From the NCBI GenBank assembly GCA_000469685.2, contig LS997565.1, positions 25,072,772 to 25,136,771 of the forward strand: a DNA stretch of 64,000 nucleotides, in the 5' to 3' direction. Below, piece by piece: positions 12,383 to 24,811 of this stretch; the stretch's first letter is position 1, and each line of letters begins with the position of its first letter. The position numbers and the translations under genes are program-made. The notes beneath the pieces are model-generated. The model was given only the letters and a program-made list of their open reading frames with translations. It searched no databases and was not told where the DNA came from. The DNA is from Haemonchus contortus (taxonomy: Eukaryota; Nematoda; Chromadorea; Rhabditida; Trichostrongylidae).

Positions 12383-12718
12383 ATTTCTTTCATGAAAATT
12401 CTTCTTGACTTTTAAACCTTTTGTATATGGGTTTGATATGTCTCTTCCCTGACTACTATAGTATAATGTTACGAACGTATATGATTATAAGAGCTGTACG
12501 CAGCACTATCTAGAAAGTAACACTCTCAAACGGCAAGCAGAGGACGCTAACGCTATTACGACGCTTTGCTGCCTAGCACTGTACAGTGGAAAGCGCTCCT
12601 TGATGTGCTCAACGGAATCTGCGAAGCAACAATCAATGTAAAACCTGTAATCCTTATCCTTACAATATTTAATCACAAATTTGGTGTGTCTATCTGTATA
12701 TATGTTGTATGTGTGTGT

Positions 12719-15047
12719 ATGTATGCATGCATGTATGTATGTATGTATGTATGTATGTATGTATGTATGTATGTATGTATGTATGTATGTATGTATGTAT
12801 GTATGTATGTATGTATGTATGTATGTATGTATGTATGTATGTATGTATGTATGTATGTATGTATGTATGTATGTATGTATGTATGTATGTATGTATGTAT
12901 GTATGTATGTATGTATGTATGTATGTATGTATGTATGTATGTATGTATGTATGTATGTATGTATGTATGTATGTATGTATGTATGTATGTATGTATGTAT
13001 GTATGTATGTATGTATGTATGTATGTATGTATGTATGTATGTATGTATGTATGTATGTATGTATGTATGTATGTATGTATGTATGTATGTATGTATGTAT
13101 GTATGTATGTATGTATGTATGTATGTATGTATGTATGTATGTATGTATGTATGTATGTATGTATGTATGTATGTATGTATGTATGTATGTATGTATGTAT
13201 GTATGTATGTATGTATGTATGTATGTATGTATGTATGTATGTATGTATGTATGTATGTATGTATGTATGTATGTATGTATGTATGTATGTATGTATGTAT
13301 GTATGTATGTATGTATGTATGTATGTATGTATGTATGTATGTATGTATGTATGTATGTATGTATGTAGTAGTATGTATGTATGTATGTATGTATGTATGG
13401 TTATGTATGTATGTTATGTATGTTGTATGTATGTATGTATGTATGTATGTATGTATGTATGTATGTATGTATGTATGTATGTATGTATGTATGTATGTAT
13501 GTATGTATGTATGTATGTATGTATGTATGTATGTATGTATGTATGTATGTATGTATGTATGTATGTATGTATGTATGTATGTATGTATGTATGTATGTAT
13601 GTATGTATGTATGTATGTATGTATGTATGTATGTATGTATGTATGTATGTATGTATGTATGTATGTATGTATGTATGTATGTATGTATGTATGTATGTAT
13701 GTATGTATGTATGTATGTATGTATGTATGTATGTATGTATGTATGTATGTATGTATGTATGTATGTATGTATGTATGTATGTATGTATGTATGTATGTAT
13801 GTATGTATGTATGTATGTATGTATGTATGTATGTATGTATGTATGTATGTATGTATGTATGTATGTATGTATGTATGTATGTATGTATGTATGTATGTAT
13901 GTATGTATGTATGTATGTATGTATGTATGTATGTATGTATGTATGTATGTATGTATGTATGTATGTATGTATGTATGTATGTATGTATGTATGTATGTAT
14001 GTATGTATGTATGTATGTATGTATGTATGTATGTATGTATGTATGTATGTATGTATGTATGTATGTATGTATGTATGTATGTATGTATGTATGTATGTAT
14101 GTATGTATGTATGTATGTATGTATGTATGTATGTATGTATGTATGTATGTATGTATGTATGTATGTATGTATGTATGTATGTATGTATGTATGTATGTAT
14201 GTATGTATGTATGTATGTATGTATGTATGTATGTATGTATGTATGTATGTATGTATGTATGTATGTATGTATGTATGTATGTATGTATGTATGTATGTAT
14301 GTATGTATGTATGTATGTATGTATGTATGTATGTATGTATGTATGTATGTATGTATGTATGTATGTATGTATGTATGTATGTATGTATGTATGTATGTAT
14401 GTATGTATGTATGTATGTATGTATGTATGTATGTATGTATGTATGTATGTATGTATGTATGTATGTATGTATGTATGTATGTATGTATGTATGTATGTAT
14501 GTATGTATGTATGTATGTATGTATGTATGTATGTATGTATGTATGTATGTATGTATGTATGTATGTATGTATGTATGTATGTATGTATGTATGTATGTAT
14601 GTATGTATGTATGTATGTATGTATGTATGTATGTATGTATGTATGTATGTATGTATGTATGTATGTATGTATGTATGTATGTATGTATGTATGTATGTAT
14701 GTATGTATGTATGTATGTATGTATGTATGTATGTATGTATGTATGTATGTATGTATGTATGTATGTATGTATGTATGTATGTATGTATGTATGTATGTAT
14801 GTATGTATGTATGTATGTATGTATGTATGTATGTATGTATGTATGTATGTATGTATGTATGTATGTATGTATGTATGTATGTATGTATGTATGTATGTAT
14901 GTATGTATGTATGTATGTATGTATGTATGTATGTATGTATGTATGTATGTATGTATGTATGTATGTATGTATGTATGTATGTATGTATGTATGTATGTAT
15001 GTATGTATGTATGTATGTATGTATGTATGTATGTATGTATGTATGTA
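12719..15047. repeat. ATGT tetranucleotide microsatellite, left array
   Basis: About 2.3 kb of (ATGT)n. The only clear internal irregularities lie between about 13366 and 13428, with single-base losses or gains that shift the repeat phase. From about 13430 to 15047 the run is essentially perfect. A 4-base repeat with no stop in any phase leaves every frame open, with a repeating M-Y-V-C protein on + and I-H-T-Y on -, so the long ORFs here are artefacts. The left edge is a degenerate TGTATATATGTTGTATGTGTGTG tract, as often seen at microsatellite seeds. The right edge is the mariner target TA. Confidence 0.97.
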
Positions 15048-16301
15048 TTAGGTTGAGTAAAAAGTTTTGATCGGAATTTTCATCCTTCTCTTGGTTCATT
15101 CGTAGGACCACTTGGAAGGATTTCGTAATAGGTTATGGTACATGGTTCCCGGACCTGCACTGTGGGGGCATATATAAGCATGTCCTTGCAAATGTTTCGC
15201 AATAATGACCCCTGTCAACCGAAGCTGTCTGAGAGCTATCATCTTTTACGAATTCCTGCAAGGCCAAAATCCATCGTTGGCTGTCGCAAATATCTGATGC
15301 GCATTCAGAGAAGACATCGTGTCTCAACCCACGGTACATCGTTGGTATTGACAAATTCGTTCGGGCAATATTTTGTTCGAAGGCCAACGTCGTACTGGAC
15401 GTCCTCCTGCCTTGAATGACGGAACTTTGCGCACTGCTCTAATGGAGAAGCCAAATGCTACTACCCGCGATTTGTCGACAGCACTAGGGTGCAGTCAGAA
15501 GACTATCGTCAACCATCTCTATGGCCCCGGCTACGGAGATATACTCTCAAGATGGGTGCCCCACGGTTTGGGCGACTCGTACAAAGCATCACGGGTCAGT
15601 GCGTGACCTTCTTTGCTTCTTCGTCAACATAGGAGAGACTTTCTGAGGGAGATCATTACTGGAGGCGAGAGCTGGGTCCTTCATGTGAACCATAAACGAC
15701 ATCGCCAATGGATGCCCAATGAGGAACCACCTCCAAGACAGCCGAGAAATGGACAACATCAGAGGAAGGTTTTGCTATGTTGTTGGTGGGATTCTCAAGT
15801 CATGCTCTATTTCGAATTACTGCCTGAGGGTACCACCGTAACCGCCAAGATTCACGCTTCTCAGTTACGAAGTGTGGCCGACGTCATTTGAAGGAAGCGT
15901 CCACAGCAAAGAAATGTTTGTCGTCTTCATGACAACGCTCGACCGCATGTTGAGAAATTGTCTCGTCAGAAAATTGCCGAACTTGGATGGGAAGTGCTGC
16001 CCCATCCTCCTTATTCGCCAGATCTTGCTCCGTCCGATTACCATATTTTTCTTGCTTTAAAGCATCATCTTCGCGACAGAAAATTTGATGATCGCTCGGA
16101 ACTCGAAACTGAGATTTCCAGCTTTTTCGAATCGCGGCCGCCACAGTTCTAGGCTTCAGGAATCGAAAAACTGGTGGATCGCTGGACATATGTTGTAGAC
16201 CACTCTGGAGACTATATTACTAATTGAGATCCTCTTTTAATGAAAATAAGACTTTTTGAAATAAAGATGAAAAACCGATCAAAACTTTTTACTCAACCTA
16301 A
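15048..16301 (+). mobile_element. mariner transposon inserted in the ATGT array
   Basis: A 1254-bp element bounded by TTAGGTTGAGTAAAAAGTTT and its exact inverse, flanked by TA at 15046-15047 and 16302-16303. This is the canonical Tc1/mariner target duplication. The inverted repeats extend to about TTTTGATCGG. Length and end sequence fit the mariner family. The target TA is supplied by the TGTATG repeat, and array sequence continues on both sides, so the insertion came after array formation or the array expanded on both sides afterwards. Confidence 0.95.
15205..16227 (+). pseudogene. mariner transposase, inactivated by in-frame stops
   Basis: One frame from ATG 15205 to TGA 16225-16227 spans about 340 codons, the usual mariner length (about 345). 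It reads through the N-terminal helix-turn-helix region (IIFYEFLQGQNPS; TTRDLSTALGCSQKTIVNHL) and the catalytic core. Four in-frame TGA codons interrupt it at 15295, 15349, 15604 and 15889, without any frameshift. In the DD34D triad, the first Asp of the usual TGDESW motif is Gly (ITGGESW, codon 15664-15666). The second (HDNARPH, 15931-15933) and third (APSDYH, 16036-16038) are intact, with 34 residues between them. WVPHxLxD appears as WVPHGLGD. The copy cannot supply transposase, but its ends could be mobilised in trans. Confidence 0.93.
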
Positions 16302-18158
16302 TATGTGTGTATGTATGTATGTATGTATGTATGTATGTATGTATGTATGTATGTATGTATGTATGTATGTATGTATGTATGTATGTATGTATGTATGTAT
16401 GTATGTATGTATGTATATGTATGATTGTGTATGGTATGTGTATGTATGTATGTTTGTATGTATGTATGTATGTATGTATGTATGTATGTATGTATGTATG
16501 TATGTAGTATGTATGTATGTATGTATGTATGTATGTATGTATGTATGTATGTATGTATGTATGTATGTATGTATGTATGTATGTATGTATGTATGTATGT
16601 ATGTATGTATGTGTGTATGTATGTATGTATGTATGTATGTATGTATGTATGTATGTATGTATGTATGTATGTATGTATGTATGTATGTATGTATGTATGT
16701 ATGTATGTATGTATGTATGTATGTATGTATGTATGTATGTATGTATGTATGTATGTATGTATGTATGTATGTATGTATGTATGTATGTATGTATGTATGT
16801 ATGTATGTATGTATGTATGTATGTATGTATGTATGTATGTATGTATGTATGTATGTACGTATGTATGTATGTATGTATGTATGTATGTATGTATGTATGT
16901 ATGTATGTATGTATGTATGTATGTATGTATGTATGTATGTATGTTATGTATGTATGTATGTATGTATGTATGTATGTATGTATGTATGTATGTATGTATG
17001 TATGTATGTATGTATTGTATGTATGTATGTATGTATGTATGTATGTATGTATGTATGTATGTATGTATGTATGTATGTATGTATGTATGTATGTATGTAT
17101 GTATGTATGTATGTATGTATGTACTCTGTATGTATGTATGTATGTATGTATGTATGTATGTATGTATGTATGTATGTATATGTTGTGTATGTATGTATGT
17201 ATGTATGTATGTATGTATGTATGTATGTATGTATGTATGTATGTATGTATGTATGTATGTATGTATGTATGTATGTATGTATGTATGTATGTATGTATGT
17301 ATGTATGTATGTATGTATGTATGTATGTATGTATGTATGTATGTATGTATGTATGTATGTATGTATGTATGTATGTATGTATGTATGTATGTATGTATGT
17401 ATGTATGTATGTATGTATGTATGCATGTATGTATGTATGTATGTATGTATGTATGTATGTATGTATGTATGTATGTATGTATGTATGTATGTATGTATGT
17501 ATGTATGTATGTATGTATGTATGTATGTATGTATGTATGTATGTATGTATGTATGTATGTATGTATGTATGTATGTATGTATGTATGTATGTATGTATGT
17601 ATGTATGTATGTATGTATGTATGTATGTATGTATGTATGTATGTATGTATGTATGTATGTATGTATGTATGTATGTATGTATGTATGTATGTATGTATGT
17701 ATGTATGTATGTATGTATGTTATGTATGTATGTATGTATGTATGTATGTATGTATGTATGTATGTATGTATGTATGTATGTATGTATGTATGTATGTATG
17801 TATGTGTATGTATGTATGTATGTATGTATGTATGTATGTATGTATGTATGTATGTATGTATGTATGTATGTATGTATGTATGTATGTATGTATGTATGTA
17901 TGTATGTATGTATGTATGTATGTATGTATGTATGTATGTATGTATGTATGTATGTATGTATGTATGTATGTATGTATGTATGTATGTATGTATGTATGTA
18001 TGTATGTATGTATGTATGTATGTATGTATGTATGTATGTATGTATGTATGTATGTATGTATGTATGTATGTATGTATGTATGTATGTATGTATGTATGTA
18101 TGTATGTATGTATGTATGTATGTATGTATGTATGTATGTATGTATGTATGTATGTATG

Positions 18159-18189
<31 letters not shown>

Positions 18190-18820
18190 TGTATGTATGT
18201 ATGTATGTATGTATGTATGTATGTATGTATGTATGTATGTATGTATGTATGTATGTATGTATGTATGTATGTATGTATGTATGTATGTATGTATGTATGT
18301 ATGTATGTATGTATGTATGTATGTATGTATGTATGTATGTATGTATGTATGTATGTATGTATGTATGTATGTATGTATGTATGTATGTATGTATGTATGT
18401 ATGTATGTATGTATGTATGTATGTATGTATGTATGTATGTATGTATGTATGTATGTATGTATGTATGTATGTATGTATGTATGTATGTATGTATGTATGT
18501 ATGTATGTATGTATGTATGTATGTATGTATGTATGTATGTATGTATGTATGTATGTATGTATGTATGTATGTATGTATGTATGTATGTATGTATGTATGT
18601 ATGTATGTATGTATGTATGTATGTATGTATGTATGTATGTATGTATGTATGTATGTATGTATGTATGTATGTATGTATGTATGTATGTATGTATGTATGT
18701 ATGTATGTATGTATGTATGTATGTATGTATGTATGTATGTATGTATGTATGTATGTATGTATGTATTATGTATGTATGTTATGTATGTATGTATGTAATG
18801 TATGTATGTATGTATGTATG

Positions 18821-18851
<31 letters not shown>

Positions 18852-18975
18852 TGTATGTATGTATGTATGTTATGGTATGTATGTATGTATGTATGTATGT
18901 ATGTATTGTATGTATGTATGTATGTATGTATGTATGTATGTATGTATGTATGTATGTATGTATGTATGTATTCAT
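16302..18975. repeat. ATGT tetranucleotide microsatellite, right array
   Basis: About 2.67 kb of (ATGT)n to the right of mariner. It is less pure than the left array: phase breaks or substitutions occur near 16413-16455, 16505, 16612, 16857, 16944, 17014, 17124, 17178, 17424, 17720, 17804, 18188 and repeatedly from 18766 to 18910. All reading frames are open by composition only. The right edge decays into CATGTATGTTTGTTTGCATATC. Long-read length polymorphism is expected. Confidence 0.97.
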
Positions 18976-19024
18976 GTATGTTTGTTTGCATATCACACAA
19001 TCCGGTTTTACCTGAAAAAAACAC

Positions 19025-20030
19025 CTTTAGAAGTCAGGACAATTTCGAGATGGGTGGAGCCCGGGACAAGATTAACAGAGCACATATGAGCTCTGCGAAG
19101 CTCCCACCGGAGGCGGGGCAAGTGCTTCAATGGGCGGTGCCAACAGTCAAATATCTTTTTTGAAAAAGTATAGGCACCGGGGAAAAGTTCAAAGGTGGGG
19201 ATTGGGACACTAAACCATACGGAGGAGACCCAAGTGCTCCAAGTGCTGTGGGCGCAGCTTTCTCAAAATGGGCGGTACTTTTCAGATGTATTCATAAGGC
19301 GATTCATTTAAGACGCAGAGGCCAGGAAAAAAATAAACGGAGTGAGCAGCGCCTTATGCGTGTTAGGCATGCGTGAGCTTAGCGAAGCCCCGTCTCAACG
19401 CACGCCGAGCCCACGATGGGCCGACTTTCCAAAAATGACTGCAACTTTGCTTGGAAACGTTCTAGAATGCGGGAAAAAAGTGGTTAGAGGTAATGGAGCA
19501 AGTGTGGCCAAATCCTCGGAGTGAGCGGGGTTAGCACTGAAGTGTGCGGGGCTCAGATCAAAAATTTGCAACTCCGTTCAGAAAGTTTCTGAGATGCGTC
19601 AAATAGATGTTAAGGTGTAAAAGGACAAACGTGGTCAAATCCCAGAAGTGGGCGGGGTTGGGACTAAAATGGGCGGAGCATGGATCAAAAAATTTATAAC
19701 TTTATTTAGAAACGTTGTGGGATGCGGGAAAAAGTGGTAAGATGTAGTAGAACGAATGTGATCAAATCCCACAAGTGGGCGGGATCGGCACTAAAGTGGC
19801 CGGGGCCCACATCAAAGTTATTAAGTCCCTTCAGATGCGTTTTAGAATGTGGGAAAAATCGTCTGGAGGTAATAAAAGTAATGTAGTTCGAAGTTTGAAG
19901 TGGGCGGGATTTGCAAAGAGAGGGGTGGGGCTGAGATCAAAAATTTATACATCTGTCCTTCACACAAATACTGACCACGTAGTTGTACAACTAGGGTATA
20001 CCACTAAACTCTTTCAAGAAGTAGGCTAAA
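19025..20030. repeat. GC-rich diverged tandem units (~125 bp)
   Basis: Units recur near 19470, 19599, 19726 and 19851. Each runs as GGGAAAAAxTGG, a variable part, ATCAAATCCCAxAAGTGGGCGGG, CACTAAAxTGGGCGG, then ATCAAAAATTTATAACT. More diverged pieces with GGGCGGTGCC and CCCACCGGAGGCGGGGC start at about 19050. The GGGCGGG plus ATCAAAAATTTAT style resembles the internal tandem arrays of the elements at 2.9 and 25.5 kb, so it may be the interior of the element whose edge seeded the ATGT array. No coding sequence is supported. Confidence 0.6.
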
Positions 20031-20480
20031 AAATTTCTAAAGGTTAGTATCCATGGTTCCACACGCAGTAGTCCCTTCTATACAAGAGCAGATGCACTAC
20101 ATTAGCTTCAGACCTCTCAGACCCGACTAGATCCCTACAGCTACCAAAAGGGGCTCTCCTTTCAAAGTTAGTGTTCATGGCCACATACAGCCCAAACTGC
20201 TTCGACTACATGAACTGCAGAGATATTTGATTCGGATACATCGGAGTACCCTTCATGGCAACACACAGCCCCATTTCACACCGCCAAAAAATGATGGCCG
20301 CTACAGAAGTGTCAGAGAAGAGGCTCAGATGATGAAGGTTTATAATAAAAATCAAAAGCTCATATGGCTCCGTCCTTTATGGATGGAGCCCCCAGCGCAC
20401 GACATAGCGTGCGAAGCCGCCTGGTTGGTTAATATTCGAGAAAGAGCGAGTCGAAGTACATATATTTAGGGCCTATACAT
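20031..20480. repeat. Three diverged direct repeats and two hairpins
   Basis: AAGGTTAGTATCCATGGTTCCACACGCAG (near 20040) recurs as AAGTTAGTGTTCATGGCCACATACAGCC (near 20165) and GAGTACCCTTCATGGCAACACACAGCCCC (near 20245). At 20367-20392 GGCTCCGTCC...GGATGGAGCC forms a hairpin, followed at about 20395-20412 by GCGCACGACATAGCGTGCG. Paired hairpins close to the end of a repeat block could be the 3' end of a rolling-circle element, but a terminal CTRR was not fixed. Confidence 0.35.
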
Positions 20481-23400
20481 AATGTAGTACTGCAAAAGCA
20501 AGAGGCTGGGTGTTATCGACTGGTGGTCGATGCATTCGCGGGCGCCTGTACTATGAATGCTGCCGGTGGCGTTTTACATTCTCCTCGAGATGTGGCGCAC
20601 TCTCATATGTCACTTGGTCCACAATACAACAATTCTCATCCAATCACGATCACTGGCCATTTTTTCTAACATTCCTTGTTTTCAAAACCAACTCTGTTAT
20701 TTCTTACTGACCAAGCCTGGACAGCCGTAGCGAAAACACACAATACACACACAAACATACAAAAGCATGCTTGCGTAAGTATAACCGCCTCTTGATGCAG
20801 GATACAATCCACCTTTTCTAGTATTACCTATACCCACACCCTTTTGGGTGGTAATGTACTTGGGGGGCCAGCGCCCTTTTGAATCACTGGCGGCGAGAGC
20901 GCAGAGAAGGAAGAGCAGTTGAGCCCGTAATGGTGTTTAGGAACGTTTCAAAGCTATTTTATGTTATAGCTTTGTATTTTTCGCCTGCTTTTAGGAAGGG
21001 AAGGAGCTCCGGGATGGGTGAGCCAATTGGACGTTCAATTTCTAGCTCGTCTCAGCTTTTTGCATGAGAAAACCATCTCATCCACCCCAGAGCCCCTCCT
21101 CTTCTTAAAGTTCGGTGAAAACATTATTCTCCTAGCTGAAAAGCATATCTAATTGTTGAACAAATAAGGACGACTACCCCTCCTTCTCTGCGCTCTAGCC
21201 GTCAATGTTCAAAAAGGCGCTAGTCCCTTTGAGTTTTTTTCATGGTCTTGACATTTCCTTTGTTCGCACTTCTTCGATTCATATACAGCAACATTACTCA
21301 TGCTTCAACTCTTCTTGGAAACTCCATGTTCAAGCTGTCCCTATCCCACCAATGAATATAATGCTTTCAAAATTAGCTGGCCTTCACAAATCACGGTTTA
21401 GATGAGATCTGCAAAAGGTTATACATACATACCACTACATTTTTGAAGGAATTGGGACGAGATAAGTATAATGGCGGATTGATCTACCTTGCTTTTGTTG
21501 TTATTTCCGACTTCATATGTGGTGCGTCACGCTCGTGATTTTATGTTTTTGAAATGGCTTGTCGCAGAGAGGTTGTTGGATTCCAATCAGTCTACAGTAT
21601 GAAGAGTACTGTAGCTGGCTTTATCAATGTTCTGTCTTAACCCTGCCTCATGGGGGGAGGGGGGGGGGGTTGTAAGTGAGGGAGAGGAGTCAGACCTTCT
21701 TTGGGTGCGCTAACGCGATAATTTTCAACTTTCGCTTACATTACAAAAGCCAATCTGCTAAAGAACAGTTAGCTGTCCAAAAGAGAAATACTTCGAGAAG
21801 TACAAAATGGCACTGTAGGATGGAGGTGAAGGTGTCGAGAAAAATCATGCCGCTCAGAACTCATAAAAGCTTTTCGTGAATTCTGAGCACTTCAAAATGT
21901 CAAGGTTGTGAACAATAAGTTTCGGAGTGTGGAGTAATATATCTGGCCTTAAAAGCGAGCATTCAGTGTCAGAGATTTGCCAGGTTAAAATATTTGCAAA
22001 AGCGGGTCGGTGCGTCTGAGGATAGAATGGAGTCTCTCGATATCATGTGTTTGTCATGTGTTCATTCCTTTTTGGTAAAGAGCTGTTAGTCAGACATGAA
22101 CTCCAGTAATATTGGAGTTTTACCTCCTACAGTCATCCAGGCCACCTAATATTTAGGAATCATGAGCCGCTCATTTGTGTTCTCACTTTACTTCTTATGA
22201 CAATAGTGGCTGGCAAATGATGCGTCAGAGATGCTGAGAAATCGAGTTCCTTTCCGGCTCCACTATGACGAGAAGGCTCTACATCGATTAATGCCAGTGT
22301 CCAGACGCCTTTAGCTCTACTAATGTATTCCCCTACATTGTTTTGATGTCACATTCGGCGAATTTCCCCACGCGTCTTGGCACAGGAGGATGAGCAGTTA
22401 AAATTGCCATTCTCGCGTGTACGTCATCCCCAAATTGGTATTGATTCACGGTGGGGCGAGTTCACGGTTTCTTAGTATCTCTGTACATGTTTTCGATCAT
22501 TCTAATGCCACTTATAACGCATAAGTAAAAGACTGATGTCCAACAGTCAAACTTATAAGTCCATATATACATAGTGACATATTAGTTCTTATAACTTCTT
22601 TCACAGCTATCTTTCGCTCGGTGGGTGTAATGGGCCAGTTTAAGTTCTTAAATTCACTGCGTATTCATAAACATGAGTAGTGAGTTTTGATAGTACTTTT
22701 CTCTATGAATTGATCGATAGGAAAGCGCAGTGTTCTCGGATCTGTGCGATTGTTTGCTTGTGTTCTTGTTCAGGTGCGTGGTGATCGATAACGGCTGGTG
22801 ATTCATTCCCAGTGCAGCCCCATTCCTGCTCGTCCTCGACACGGATACCGTTCGTCTTTTTATTCTATGAATGCGCACTCGATTCAATTTGCGCTCCAGA
22901 TCTGTTCAATGTAAGCTTTTAGTGTCAGTTGTGCTTTTTGACTGGGGCAGTTTTTTCACACCTCTCTGAATAGCATCTTTCGCCCTCTTACAGAATCTTC
23001 TGTGTTTGAACAGTTTCACGGATGTATAACAGGACAAATATTTTGGGATGGAACAGAGTAAGGCTTCAGAATAGAGTCGTGGGGATGTTAATCAATACGG
23101 CGGATTATTGACTCCGTCTTATTGACTGGTGTTTTGTTTTATTTGAAGGACCCTTGAACATCCTACCTGCATTTAACAGGTACTGGTGTTACTGAGGTTT
23201 CTCAAGTCTTTAATAGAAGAACATTGGATGTATTTGCTTGCTCAAAAAGTTTACTTCAGTCTCCATGGTGATAAGTAATGAGGGAGCAACCTCTGGTTAC
23301 TTGTCATCTAACAAACCCTTGACCAGCTTTCCAAGGCTCTGCCTGAAGCATTGTCACACTTGGAACTTGAGGATTGGCATAACTTTTGCCCTGAAAAAAG

Positions 23401-24742
23401 AACTGCTATGGCTAGATTTCATTACGGGTAGCACAGATTATATAAGGTCGTGGTCACAAAAAGGAGATCTTCTGAAGGTAGCAATCTAGTCCACCGATAG
23501 TCGTGGGCTTCATTTCCTGTCAGTGTGTAGTGTCGGCCACTTCGTGGACTGAAACTTGTGGCTGTGACTGGATGCTTGCAGCTGGGATCTTGCCGACAGC
23601 GGCTAACTAGTTCACTACATTTTTCATGATGAGAGAATTAAAGCGAATCTTCCGTTGCATCCTAAGCAAAGGCAATGTAGAAGTCGATAGAACTCAAAGA
23701 GAGAAGCGTTTGATGTCATTTCAGTGTCGATAGACATTTCCACAACAACCGTTCATAATAGATGCCAGGAAGCCCTTCAGCTTTAGTAATCCCCTTCTCT
23801 TTGCATAGGTCAAACATGAAAAAACAATTTCAAAACTTAGCATGGCTTTGGGGGAACCAACAAATACTACTAGCATATTTGTTCAATGCACAGGGGAGAG
23901 TTGAAGCTTTGCGTCAAACAATAGTGGGATTATTGATGTGTATTTTCATTCGCTGGTGGATTACCTAAAAAGATGAAAACCCCATCACAATGGTAAGTCG
24001 AGTTCCTGTTGAGTGGTCTTACGTTACAAAATGAAAGGGGTTAATTCGGCCCGAATCACGACAGTGATTAATACGTATCGCTTATCAGTTCACGACTCAC
24101 ATCGCACAGCTTTCATTTCCACGCTGATTTTTTTTGCGCTCGCTACCGGAGTGATGTGATTATATGATTTAAAGCTTGAATTCGTGTAAGTCACACACAC
24201 AGCTTCTTACCTTCGCTTGTCCTCTACCTCGTGTCTCAACTCGCCTTCATTGTTGTTAGGTTATTCTTAATTTCTATAGTTTCCACTTTCTGCGCCTACT
24301 CCTCTCTTGGGATAGGTAACTACAAAGTAGAAGTAGGAAACGCTTTTTTTGGCGCTCTTGAAATAAATGAATAGAAACAAAAGGAGTTTTATCCACGTAG
24401 CCCATGTCTGATTTGACTTACCTCTTTTCCAAGCCGGCACTTCCTGGGATATACCTTTAGTCCTGACCCAGCATTTTATTTATGCTTTCTACATTCTCAA
24501 AGGAATTTCTTGATAGTTTGTTCTCGAGACATAAGCTTGCCCATCTGTTCACGATGCTTAATAGCGTCTCAAATTGTGAGATGCTTCGGGGAACTGCGTT
24601 TTGTCCCAATTTAAAAGGGTGATGAGAAAGTGTAGACCTGAGTGCGGACATAAATATTCTTCATTGACAATAATTCAAACATGTGAGGTAGTTTCGGTGC
24701 AGTTTAAGAGGGGCAAATGCTGAAATGTAGGCGACGACAACG
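20481..24742. other. 4.3 kb upstream of the FGD-like gene without a supported gene
   Basis: Only short frames with no recognisable motifs. It contains a G-run at about 21656-21670 and CA-rich stretches near 20740. It includes the 5' flank of the FGD-like gene; no TATA or other core promoter element could be assigned with confidence. Confidence 0.4.
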
Positions 24743-24811
24743 GTGCTGTTCAGATGGCCCAGTGCGGTCCCCTTCAAAAAATGTCGCAGCTGGAGCGGTC
24801 ACAGCTTAATA

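Noticed and set aside
15133..15387. 84-codon minus-strand ORF in mariner
   Set aside because: Antisense shadow of the transposase frame.
12566..19015. ORFs of 500-830 codons on both strands
   Set aside because: They are the ATGT repeat read in stop-free frames; no gene evidence.
20740..20870. Helitron 3' end with CACCCTTTTGGGTGG hairpin
   Set aside because: A hairpin is present but no CTRR terminus or matching 5' end could be tied to it.
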